A stretch of 64,000 nucleotides of DNA, taken from positions 22,783,857 to 22,847,856 of the forward strand of contig NC_088781.1 in NCBI RefSeq assembly GCF_958450345.1. The letters run 5' to 3'. The notes beneath the pieces are model-generated. The model saw only the letters and a program-made list of their open reading frames with translations, made no database searches and had not been told where the DNA came from. The position numbers and the translations under genes were made by a program. The stretch is from Calliphora vicina. Its lineage: Eukaryota > Arthropoda > Insecta > Diptera > Calliphoridae. The stretch's first letter is position 1, and each line of letters opens with the position of its first letter. This document shows, in pieces, positions 49,346 through 60,539 of the stretch.

Positions 49346-49930
49346 ACTTTTTTAAAGAAACGTTCTACAGAAACTGTTCCATAGAGTCTATTCTATAGAA
49401 AGTTTTCTATAGAAACTTCATTTTAGAAACATTCAAAAAAATTTCTCTATAGAAACTTCTCTAAAAAAATGTATACTATAGAATCTTCTCTATATAGAGA
49501 CTTATCTAAAGAATATATTCTATAGAAGCTGTTCTATTGAAACTGTTCTATAGGAACTTTTCTATTGAAACTGATCTATAAAAACTATTCCATAGAATCT
49601 GTTCTATATAATGTTTTCTATAGAAACTTCTTTATAGAAACATTTCTATAGACATTTTGCTAACGAAATTTCTCTTTAGCAATATTTCCATAGAAACTTC
49701 TCTATAAAAAATGTATTTAGAAACTTCTCTGTAAAAAATTTATATATAAACTTCTCTATAGCATCTATTCTATAGAAACTGTTCTATTAAAATTTTTCTA
49801 TAGAAACTTTTTATAGAAACTTTTCTTTAAAAAACACTCTACTGAAACTTCTCTATAAAAACCTTTCTTCAAAATATTCTCTATAGAAAATTTGCTCTAA
49901 AGGCTTCCCTATAGGAACATTCTTAAAATA
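49346..49930. repeat. Degenerate TTCTATAGAAACT repeats
   Basis: Many variants of TTCTATAGAAACTT at irregular spacing, decaying to the right. They link the 31 bp array in sequence to the 14 bp array at 51.2 kb. Confidence 0.8.
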
Positions 49931-49934
49931 TTAT

Positions 49935-50770
49935 ATGAATCCTGTAATTTAATACAATACACTTTCTTATGCAAACTTTCCTCAAATATATTAAATACAG
50001 TCCAAAATGTATCTATTTTCCTTACTTAATTAAATGAATCGCATTTCTTGCAATCCGCTTTCATGTTTCATAGGTTTGCAAAGATAAAATTATAAACAAC
50101 ATAGAATTTAACTTACTTGTTACAAGTATTATTTGTTTATAAATTTCCAGCAACACTTTCGTGTCTAACACTTTGTTACTTTTACTATAAACAGGAGTAT
50201 TTTCCTGGGTTTTTACACTTCCATAAACAATACAAGTGTATACAAGAGAAAACAAAGCAACAAGAACAGGAAATGCTTTAGCATGTTATCATCAGTATCC
50301 GTTTCCGTTTAGCCAGGGGTAGTTTTACAACACAACATTTCTCTATAAATATTTAACTCAGTGTGTATAGGAATTGTTTCTTGTATACTTCTTGTTTGTG
50401 TTTGGTTCTTTAGCAATTTTAACTTTGTTTTGTTACTTTTTTCTGCAGTTCAGCACATCCTTTTTCTTATACTTTGTTATTTAAATATGTGTCTATTCAA
50501 GATGGTGTCTAACACAATTATAACAGAAAAGGACCAAGAGCTGTAAAGAGTTAAAGCTTAAATTTGTTACAACATGTTGCCCATTAAGAGAGCTTTGATT
50601 TTACAAAATTTAATAAAGTTTTTAAATTTAATCAAATTTTTTATATTTTTAAATGTTTTATGAAATTAAGGCCATAGATAACTAGTTATTGTTATGGAAA
50701 ATAAATATATATTTTATATAACGTTTTAATATGACACTGTTTTATATAGTATTTATAAATATGCATAAAT
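49935..50770. other. No gene seen
   Basis: A+T-rich; frames at 50061 (-) and 50361 (+) are hydrophobic and low complexity without splice or start support. Confidence 0.5.
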
Positions 50771-50774
50771 GCAT

Positions 50775-51050
50775 TTTTCCAATTCCGTTGAAAATCAATT
50801 ATTATCAAATATTAATATTTTTACACTTCACCAAATTGCTAAATGGCTTTCAAAAATAGTTTAAATTGAAAATCTATTTGAAGATATATGCAATTTTTAC
50901 TTTTAGCACCACAGAATATTAAATTTATTTTAATTTTGCCTTAGAAAATAAATAATATTTTAGATAAATTGTCAATTAAGCAAATTGGTTTTAGGTTTGA
51001 AATAACTTTAGTTATAAACAACTGTCACAGAAATCCACAGTTTTAACAGC
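50775..51050 (+). repeat. Duplicated segment, copy 2 (no LTR)
   Basis: Paralogous to 46910-47180. It reads through GTCACAGAAATCCACAG where copy 1 carries the solo LTR a few bases on. The neighbouring AAATATAGTCCAAACTATTC also resembles 49995-50010. Confidence 0.75.
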
Positions 51051-51159
51051 GAACATTGTGCATGACTTTGCATTGAAATGTTAAATGCAATTGATAATTT
51101 GTATTTTTTTTATTAAGTTGCAATGCATTTTCTCAAATAGATTAAATATAGTCCAAACT

Positions 51160-52830
51160 ATTCTATGGAAACTTTTCTGTAGAAATTTTTCTATAAGAAA
51201 CATTTTTGTAGAAAACATTTCTATAGAAACTTTTCTATAGAAACTTCTCGATAGAAACTTTTCTATAGAAACTTCTCGATAGAAACTTTTCTATAGAAAC
51301 TTCTCGATAGAAACTTTTCTATAGAAACTTCTCGATAGAAACTTTTCTATAGAAACTTCTCGATAGAAACTTTTCTATAGAAACTTCTCGATAGAAACTT
51401 TTCTATAGAAACTTCTCGATAGAAACTTCTCGATAGAAACTTTTCTATAGAAACTTCTCGATAGAAACTTTTCTATAGAAACTTTTCTATAGAAACTTCT
51501 CGATAGAAACTTTTCTATAGAAACTTCTCGATAGAAACTTTTCTATAGAAACTTCTCGATAGAAACTTTTCTATAGAAACTTCTCGATAGAAACTTTTCT
51601 ATAGAAACTTCTCGATAGAAACTTTTCTATTGAAACTTCTTGATAGAAACTTTTCTATAGAGACTTCTCGATAGAAACTTTTCTATAGAAACTTCTCGAT
51701 AGAAACTTTTCTATAGAAACTTCTCGATAGAAACTTTTCTATAGAAACTTCTCGATAGAAACTTTTCTATAGAAACTTCTCGATAGAAACTTTTCTATAG
51801 AAACTTCTCGATAGAAACTTTTCTATAGAAACTTCTCGATAGAAACTTTTCTATAGAAACTTCTCGATAGAAACTTTTCTATAGAAACTTCTCGATAGAA
51901 ACTTCTCGATAGAAACTTTTCTATAGAAACTTCTCGATAGAAACTTTTCTATAGAAACTTCTCGATAGAAACTTTTCTATAGAAACTTCTCGATAGAAAC
52001 TTTTCTATAGAAACTTCTCGATAGAAACTTTTCTATAGAAACTTCTCGATAGAAACTTTTCTATAGAAACTTCTCGATAGAAACTTTTCTATAGAAACTT
52101 CTCGATAGAAACTTTTCTATAGAAACTTCTCGATAGAAACTTTTCTATAGAAACTTCTCGATAGAAACTTTTCTATAGAAACTTCTCGATAGAAACTTTT
52201 CTATAGAAACTTCTCGATAGAAACTTTTCTATAGAAACTTCTCGATAGAAACTTTTCTATAGAAACTTCTCGATAGAAACTTTTCTATAGAAACTTCTCG
52301 ATAGAAACTTTTCTATAGAAACTTCTCGATAGAATCTTTTCTATAGAAACTTTTCTATAGAAACTTTTCTATAGAAACTTTTCTATAGAAACTTCTCGAT
52401 AGAAACTTTTCTATAGAAACTTCTCGATAGAAACTTTTCTATAGAAACTTCTCGATAGAAACTTTTCTATAGAAACTTTTCTATAGAAACTTTTCTATAG
52501 AAACTTTTCTATATAAACTTCTCGATAGAAACTTTTCTATAGAAACTTTTCTATAGAAACTTCTCGATAGAAACTTTTCTATAGAAACTTCTCGATAGAA
52601 ACTTTTCTATAGAAACTTTTCTATATAAACTTCTCGATAGAAACTTTTCTATAGAAACTTCTAGATAGAAACTTTTCTATAGAAACTTCTCGATAGAAAC
52701 TTTTCTATAGAAACTTCTCGATAGAAACTTTCCTATAGAAACTTCTCGATAGAAACTTTTCTATAGAAACTTCTCGTTAGAAACTTCTCGTTAGAAACTT
52801 TTCTATAGAAACTTTTCTATAGAAAAGTTT
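51160..52830. repeat. 14 bp satellite in 28 bp higher-order units
   Basis: Two 14-mers alternate: ACTTTTCTATAGAA and ACTTCTCGATAGAA. The array has well over 100 monomers with a few runs of one type (for example 52340-52395, 52465-52510). The second type places a CGATA every 28 bases. Confidence 0.97.
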
Positions 52831-52834
52831 ATAA

Positions 52835-53300
52835 AAATTTTCTAAAGAACTCAACAACATTTTCCACAAATTCCTGGAACTTTTTCCAAAAAAAAAGTTC
52901 TTCAGGAACTAGACAGCTTTTCCAAAAAAAGTTCTTCAAAAACAGAATAGAAACTAAACAACTTTGTCTATAAAAGTCGCTCAGAAATAAAACAAATTTT
53001 TCTATAAAAAGTCGCTTAGAAGCTGAACAACCTTTTCTATAATATTTCAAACTAATTTTTACAGACAGCGTTGTTAAGTTTCTTAGTTATTTTTAGGTAT
53101 TTGATAATAGAAAAATTTGTTCAGTTTTTGAGAAAATTTGTATGAAAAAGTTGTACAGTTTCTGAGCAACACTTAACTTTTTATAAAATTATTAGTTTTT
53201 TTTAGACAATAGTTTTGAATAATTTTTTTTAGAAAATGAAAAGTTGTTCAGAAACGGAACCACCTCTTTTATAAAAAATTAAAAATCCCTCAGAAACTCA
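52835..53300. repeat. Degenerate minisatellite, early 35 bp-type units
   Basis: Units such as TTTCTATAAAAAGTCGCTTAG and AAAAAAAGTTCTTCA occur at irregular spacing, the same family as the array at 54.9-57.4 kb. The minus frame 52829-53050 is repeat-derived. Confidence 0.7.
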
Positions 53301-53548
53301 AGATCTTTTTTTTTAATAACTAAACAATTTTTCATATAGATAATTATTGTTAGAACAATACTGCACTATAACATATCATCAAAAGCTATCGAATTAGCAC
53401 TTGAAAGCAGCAGAGTTTTAATCAACTTTAATTTATTTTTATCTAAAATAATTAAGCAGTCTGCTAAAGTCTTCCTCATGTCAGCCTTTGCTTTATTTCT
53501 TAACCTTAAAACTTTATGATTTTCTAATTATTTTTCTACACTATATAG

Positions 53549-53638
53549 ATTTGCAAACCCTACTGGACTCCCACATCTTGGTTTGCTTTTAACAGATGGG
53601 TAATACGTAACTCCCGAAATTGTTCAGCAGCCAGTGAT
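53549..53638 (+). CDS. Candidate 90-base internal exon, 30 codons
   Basis: The stretch is open through all 30 codons in phase 0, as required after the donor at 42706, and reads ICKPYWTPTSW... to ...NCSAASD. It begins after a CTATATAG acceptor with a CTAAT branch site about 20 bases upstream, and ends at a perfect GTAAGT donor, also in phase 0. Its GC content is about 43 percent by my count, well above the surrounding intron-like sequence. Two cysteines and three tryptophans suggest an extracellular fold, in keeping with a secreted first exon. A second strong acceptor inside it (AACAG at 53591-53595) would give a 43-base exon that stops after four codons, so the longer form is preferred. No domain is recognised. 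It could belong to another gene or be chance. Confidence 0.45.
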
Positions 53639-53644
53639 GTAAGT

Positions 53645-54940
53645 TGTATATATTTTTTTTGCTAATTGGCAGAGCTTAATGAAGCTAAATTGCTAGCATA
53701 GATGCAAAAAGCATAAGCTTTAGCTTAGACCAGCAAATGGCTAAAATTACTGCAAAAATGCTTTAATTTTAATTAAATATCTATCATATATAACTTGTGT
53801 TTATCGCATTGCACTTGAATCATTTAAAGTGGTAGAAATGTTTATAAAATTCCTAGTTAATTTATGGTTGTTTAGACAACAATTCTTAGTATAATCTTGA
53901 GACTGCTACAGACCTTTTTTAGTTTTTGGTTCGTTTGTGGGTACTTTTGACAGAATTTGCATTTTTGTGTGAAAATTTTAATAAAAATTTAAATAATAAC
54001 AACAATATAAACTGGTTTACTGGCAAAAACAATGTACGCAATCATGAACAAAAACTTTTCTTTTGATTGTTGAAGCATTGAATGATGTTTAATTAACATC
54101 ATTTTATATTGTTCAACACAGCCAACTATAAATGCATTCAGACATATAGAAAAAGATTTATTTATATTTATGTGTCTATGCAGAGATAATTGTTCAATCA
54201 AAGGGTAATCAAATATAAAGTGTTAATTTGGATAACTTAAGTCAGTACAGAAAAGCATTCTTATCTAATGCAAGTCAATTACAAAACCTAATAATTTTTA
54301 AACATTTATTATAATTCAGTTCCCATCATTTCAAATAACACTACTTGCATTTACACTTTGTTAACATTGAGCTTGATTTTGTTTATTTCTAACTCGATTT
54401 TTTGTTTTGCTTTCTTAAATTGTTTATCTATACACAATTTGTGAAATAATTAAGTTCACTTCAGCAAAAAATAAAAAATATACTTTATTTTTATAGAGAT
54501 ATATTTTTGCAGTTTTATTTTGGTGCTTATTTTGTACATTTCAAAGTTGTTAGAGATATGAAAACAGTAAAAAAAGATGGAATCTTAATAAATAAATACT
54601 TCAGTTGGAAATTTTTCTCTTGAATGTCTGCAATCAAAAAAGTAAATACAAACAGACATTAGTCTACAAACAGACATTGATTTAGTGTTAACAAAGAAAA
54701 AATTTTCATTTTTAAACCCAGCATGGTTAAATTGCAAGTTTATTTGAGATTTTATAAATTTAATTATTTTAGAAATGTCCAATTGGTTTGTGGTGCAAAT
54801 CGTATAAGCAAGTCTTTGTTTAAACAGAATTAATAGTATTTTTTAAAAATTGTCTATATGGAAACGTATGGAGTTGCTAAACAAATTGGTTTAACTTCTG
54901 CATAATTTTCTGTACAAAAATATGTAAAGTTTCTGGATAA
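53645..54940. other. No gene seen
   Basis: A+T-rich, intron-like. Small minus frames at 53989 and 54585 lack support. Confidence 0.5.
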
Positions 54941-54949
54941 CTTTATTAT

Positions 54950-57435
54950 TTCTACAAAAGTTGCTTAGAAACTTAACTACTTCTACTATAAAAAGTCGCT
55001 CAGAAACTAAAAATCAATTTCTATAAAAAGTTCCTCAGAAACATAACAACATTTTATATAGAAAACCAATCAGAAACAGAACAACTTCTCCTATAAAAAG
55101 TTCCTCAGCAACTGGACATCTTTTTCTATGCGAAGTTCCTCAGAAATTGAAAAACAATTTCAATGAAATGTTCCTCAGAAACATAACATTTTATATAGAA
55201 ATCCAATCAGAAACTATATAACGTTTTCTATAAAAAGTCGCTCAGAAACTGATCAACTTTTTCTACTAAAAGTGAACCAGAAACTGAAGAACTTTTTCTC
55301 AAAAACGTCGATCAGAGTCTGAAGAATAATTTCCATAAAAAGTCTTTCGGAAACTGAACAACTTTTAATAGCAAAAGTCGCTCAGAAACTGAACAACTTT
55401 TACTATAAAAAGTCACTCAGAACCATACTTACCTTTTCTAAAAAAATTCACATTTCTATAAAAAGTTGTTCAGAAACTGAACAACTTTTTCTATAAGAAA
55501 TCGTTCAGAAACTGAACAACTTTTTTATAATTAGTCGGTTAGAAACTGTACAACTTTTTTTACAAAAAGTCGATCATAAACTTAACAACTTTTTCTATAA
55601 AAAGTCGTTCAGATACTGAACAACTTTATTTATAATTAGTCGCTTAGGAACTGTACAACATTTTTACAAAAAGCCGATCAGAAACTTAACAACTTTTTCT
55701 ATAAAAAGTCTCACAGAAACTAAACAACTTTTTCTATGAAAAGTATCTCAGAAACTGAACAACTTTTTTATAATTAGTCGGTTAGAAACTGTACAACTTT
55801 TTTTACAAAAAGTCGATCATAAACTTAACAACTTTTTCTATAAAAAGTCGTTCAGATACTGAACAACTTTATTTATAATTAGTCGCTTAGGAACTGTACA
55901 ACATTTTTACAAAAAGCCGATCAGAAACTTAACAACTTTTTCTATAAAAAGTCTCACAGAAACTAAACAACTTTTTCTATGAAAAGTATCTCAGAAACTG
56001 AACAACTTTTTCTATAAAAATTCGCTCAGAAACTGAACAACTTTTTCTATAAAAATTCGCTCAGAAAATAAACAACTTTTTCTATAAAAAGTCGCTCAGA
56101 AACTTCACAAGTTTTTCTATAAAAAGTCGCTCAGAAACTGAAAACCATTTGTATAAAAAGTTCATCAGAAACTTAGCAACATTTTCTATAGAAAGACGAT
56201 CAGAAACTAAGTAACGTTTTCTGCAAAAATTCGCTGAAAATCGGAAGAATTCTTTCTCTGAAGAACTCTTTCTATGAAAAGTCATACAGACAGAAACTGA
56301 ACCGCTATTTCTATAAAAATATACCCAGCAACTAAAGAACTATTTCTATGAAAAGCTCCTCACAAACATAACAACTCTTCCTATAGAAAGTTGCTCAGAA
56401 ATCGACTACTTTATTTATAAACCTTGGCTCAGAAACTGAAAATTTTTTATATAGAAATCCAATCAAAAACTGAACAACTTTTTCTGCAAAAGGTTGCTCA
56501 GAAACTGAATAACTTATTCTATAAAAAGTCGTCGGAAACTGAACAACTTTTTGTAGAAAAACTGAAAATATTTTTCTATAAAAAGTATCTTAGAAAAAGT
56601 TTATAAAATGTCGCTCCAAAACTGAACAACTTTTTCTACAAAAATTTCCTCAAAAACTAAACAATATTTTAAAAACATCACAATAAAAAGTTTTTAACAA
56701 CTTTTTCTATTGAAAGCCGCTAAGAAACAGAATAACTTTTTCTATAAAAAGTCGCTGCGACACTGAACAACTTTTTCTATGGAAAGCCGCTTAGGCACTG
56801 AACAAATTTTCTATAAAAGGTCGCTCAGGCACTGAACAACGTTTTTCTATGAAAAGTCGCTCAGGCACTGAACAATGTTTTTCTATGAAAAGTCGCTCAG
56901 GCACTGAACAACGTTTTTCTATGAAAAGTCGCTCAGGCACTGAACAACGTTTTTCTATGAAAAGTCGCTCAGGCACTGAACAACGTTTTTCTATGAAAAG
57001 TCGCTCAGACACTGAACAACTTTTTCTATAAAAAGTCGCTCAGGCACTGAACAACTTTTTCTATAAAAACTTTTTCTATAAAAACTTTTTCTCAGGCACT
57101 GAACAACTTTTTCTATAAAAAGTCGCTCAGGCACTGAACAACTTTTTCTATAAAAAGTCGCTCAGGAACTGAACAACTTTTTCTATAAAAAGTCGCTGAG
57201 GCACTGAACAACTTTTTCTATAAAAAGTCGCGCAGGCAATAAACAACTTTTTCTACAAAAAGTCGCTCAGAAACTCAACAAATTTTTCTATAAAAAGTCC
57301 TCTGATACCGAATAACTTTTTCTACAAAAATTCGCTCAGAAACTGAAAAAAATTTCCTCAGAAACTAAAAAAAAAATTATATATTAATTATATAGAAACC
57401 CGCTCAGAAACTGAGCAACTTTCTCTACAAAAAGT
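54950..57435. repeat. 35-36 bp minisatellite, ~70 units
   Basis: Basic unit: GAACAACTTTTTCTATAAAA then AGTCGCTCAGAAACT. A 243 bp block of seven units is duplicated nearly exactly (from about 55511 and 55754). Around 56820-57010 the unit is 36 bp, so frames stay open in multiples of 12 residues on both strands (MKSRSGTEQ-type and FIEKRCSVPER-type); these are not genes. Confidence 0.95.
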
Positions 57436-57441
57436 CTATTC

Positions 57442-58047
57442 ATTCGCATACAAATTATTTACATATTATCCATGATAGCGTATGATTAATATGTAATTGT
57501 TTCTATGAATTAAATAATAATCATACGTTCTGTTGGCTAATAAAACAATTTCTAGTGATTTAAATTGTATTTGTTCACTGTTAGTTTGGAGTTTTCTTTA
57601 TCCTAGAAACAAATTTTTATTACAAATTGAACTTTATATGGATGAAGAGCTAATTTTGTATTAGGCATTGAACTTGTTATGGGTGAAGAGATAATTTTTA
57701 AGTTTTTTTTAATTCAGAAATATAATTAGACATATTTGAAATACATATGGATACGCTGTAGTTGTGGACATTGACTGCAATGAAGAATTCTGGTAATTTT
57801 CTTTGGTTATAATTGTTGTACATGTTGTTCATCCTGAAACAAACTGTCTAGAACTTAGTGGAGTTTCATAAACATTAGTCTCTATTTTTTGTTAGCTTTT
57901 AATAATTTTGTATAAAAAGTTTAGAAATTTATTAAACGAAAATAAAACCAGCTGTCTAACTAACAAGCTAACAAACAAGAAAGCTCTTTGGAAAAGTATT
58001 TTAGTAATTACACTGAAATTCATGAAAATCCTTAAAATCAAAACAGC
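57442..58047 (+). repeat. Segmental duplication, copy 1 (~0.6 kb)
   Basis: From TCGCATACAAATTATTTACA to ATCAAAACAGCA. It aligns along its length with 62851-63412, with small indels (for example extra bases around 57625-57720). Confidence 0.85.
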
Positions 58048-58059
58048 ACTTCTAGGAAA

Positions 58060-59520
58060 TTCTCGTTTCCTCTTACGAGCATTTTAATTGGCAACAAAAA
58101 TTTACAAGGGAAAAACTTTTCCAGGAATAATTTCGTTCTTAAAAAACTCAATCTTTTTTTCTCATCGACAAAATTAATTATAAAATTTCATTCCTTTTCT
58201 TTATGCTTCATTAGTTCGAAAATTCATACTACGCAAACAATAGCAATTCCCTTCTGTTTGAACAATTCCCAGAAACTTTGATTGAATTAAACCTATATTT
58301 AGGCTGGATTTTACAAAGTTAATGTTGTTTATGCAATAAAAGTTAACAGTCACGTTAATATGATGTGAAATAAAGACTTTTGCATTTAACTATAAGAACA
58401 GCTAAGCTATAAATGGAAAATTCCAAAGCAGAAACCTATATACCTTTTCCTCAACTCAAATCAGCTCATCTCAATGAATAGTAAATAAACATTCGAGTTG
58501 AACTACAAACTAAATGCGAAACAAACATAATATTTAAAAAATAAACAAAAACTGCCAGCAATTTGAATTGTAAACGGTAAATATTTTAAAGAGAAACACA
58601 AAACACTTTACACAAGCCAAATTGCCACACTTCACAGGAATGAGTTCATGTCTAAAAGGATCTAACTATAGATATACGAGTATTATCCTTACAAAGAGTT
58701 GGAGGCATAAGGAAACCCAGAGTGTAGAGAGTCAAAAAAAAGGATTGTAAATATTACATTGATGGCCATTTAGTGCGTACTAAAGTGTGTTATTTTTTTG
58801 TTAATGTCATGCTGGGATGTAGTTGTTTTACCTCTTCACAATTACCAGCAACATTTTCTTTTTGTGTTTTGATTTTTTTTCTTTTCCAAATTCTTTACAG
58901 TTGGTAAAACTTTGCAAAATTGATTTTTAACGTTTTATTACACTTTTGGGAATAAATGTAAAAGAAAAATCTCTTTCTTTTTGTTGTTTGTTTAAAAAAG
59001 AAATCTAAAATTTGTACTTAAATACAATGTAAAGGGTAGATGTTTTTAATAGAGAAATCAGTGACATAATAAACAGACTTTTGATGGCACGGTAAAATAA
59101 AGGATTCAATTTTTTATTTAAATTACTTGTGCGTTATGTTAGTGTTATAAAAAGCGGTAATTTAAAAAAGAAAAATCTATAAATAAAATGTAATTTACTG
59201 CGAAATATGTTCTTGAATATTAACATGTATTTTAACGAAAAATAATTTTGCAAATTGAAAAATAATTTAAAGTTTGATAACAAAATTGAGTGAATAATTT
59301 AATATCACTTCCTCAAGACATATCACGAAGCTATAACAAGAAGAAAAGTATTTTTTAAACTATTTAGTCAATCAAAAACAAACATATGAAAACAATAAAT
59401 ATAACAAATACTTTTCAAATGTCGAAGCTAGCAATGCTTCTCATTTTTTCCACTTTTTCATTGTTATTGTTGCTTGTATTTAGGATACAATATTCTTTAA
59501 CTTATATCTTATTTGATTTT
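58060..59520. other. No gene seen
   Basis: A+T-rich unique-looking DNA. Confidence 0.5.
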
Positions 59521-59528
59521 TGTAAAAA

Positions 59529-59690
59529 CTAGCTGAACCCGGTCCGCATTGCTGGCCCTTAGAAAACATCTGTTTTATATTGCATCTCGATTTCGAATTT
59601 AATATACAGTGTCGGACAAAGTCGGTGATCCAATCTTAAGCAGTTCGGCTGGTTCCAATGAATTTAAATATTCAATATGATAACCGACGC
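59529..59690 (-). mobile_element. Helitron 3' end, truncated relative of 10500-11174
   Basis: Minus strand ends GGGTTCAGCTAG|T. It shares about 120 bases, including ATACAGTGTCGGACAAAGTC, with the copy at 10.5 kb and then stops abruptly. Confidence 0.7.
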
Positions 59691-60129
59691 ACATTGGGTT
59701 GAATAGCATCCAAAGTGACGCTTAACTCAGGCAATAATGTTAGATTTTTTCAATATATATTTTTTTAAAGATTTTGCCTTATTAAGTAAAAAAAAATAGA
59801 AAAAATTTTCACAAAAGAAGAAATTTTCAAGTCCATTGAAAAAAATGTTAAAACCAATATCTTCCGCTCGTGATGAGTTAGAGGGGTTCCAAATTTGACA
59901 CTTTCACCAACCAGGTGTTTTTTCTCATCCCGAGTTACCTCAATTTGAGGCCTTGAGGCTTCGGCGCGTATTAGTGATTTAACTCCAAATTCAAAACTTA
60001 AACTCAGCTACACCTCCTCTATAGCCATGGGTAATTTTATTAAAATCCGACAATACGTTTAGAATTTACACATTTATTTCCATTTTTTTTTTCGTTTATT
60101 TCCAGTTTTTCATTTCCGCCACAGTGCAG
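59690..60129. mobile_element. End of an element with CACTGTGG terminus
   Basis: The right edge reads CCGCCACAGTG (60119-60129). Its reverse starts CACTGTGGCGGAAATG and then resembles the arm of the 5824 element (GGAAATAAA, TTCTAAACG, GTCGGATT). The left partner end was not located. Confidence 0.4.
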
Positions 60130-60539
60130 CTCGAGTATTTTAATAAAATCTTAATTTAAAGAAAGGCGCGCAAAAATATGCAACATTTTTTTTGTTAAAA
60201 TAAAAGCCTAAATGTTGTACTTTTTTTATTATATAGTTTAAAAACAAACAACTGCAAACATATTTAGTTATTATCCATCAACAATTAAAAATACTCTAAA
60301 TTTGGAACATTTAGAAAAAAAAAAAAATATTTTTCCAAAAAAAATTTAAATAAAAGATATACTCAAATATCTAAAGTTGAAGGTTCCATCATAAAAAGTT
60401 AGCTTTTAAATGTTTTAAACAAAAAAAAATTATTTTAATTGTGTTTAATTTCTATTTTTATTACTTTATCTCAAAATACGAAAAAATTTTCCACTTTGAC
60501 AGAATACTGCCGAAAAATTGCACGTTCTGAATTTTTGTA

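Noticed and set aside
56791..57031. Open frames of 12-residue repeats on both strands
   Set aside because: They result from a 36 bp minisatellite unit, a multiple of three, and have no start context or domain.
54950..57435. Regular repeat array considered as a CRISPR
   Set aside because: The units are contiguous with no unique spacers, and the genome is eukaryotic.
58630..58720. Possible further exon after CACTTCACAG
   Set aside because: In the required phase it reads GAA then TGA, and no good donor follows.
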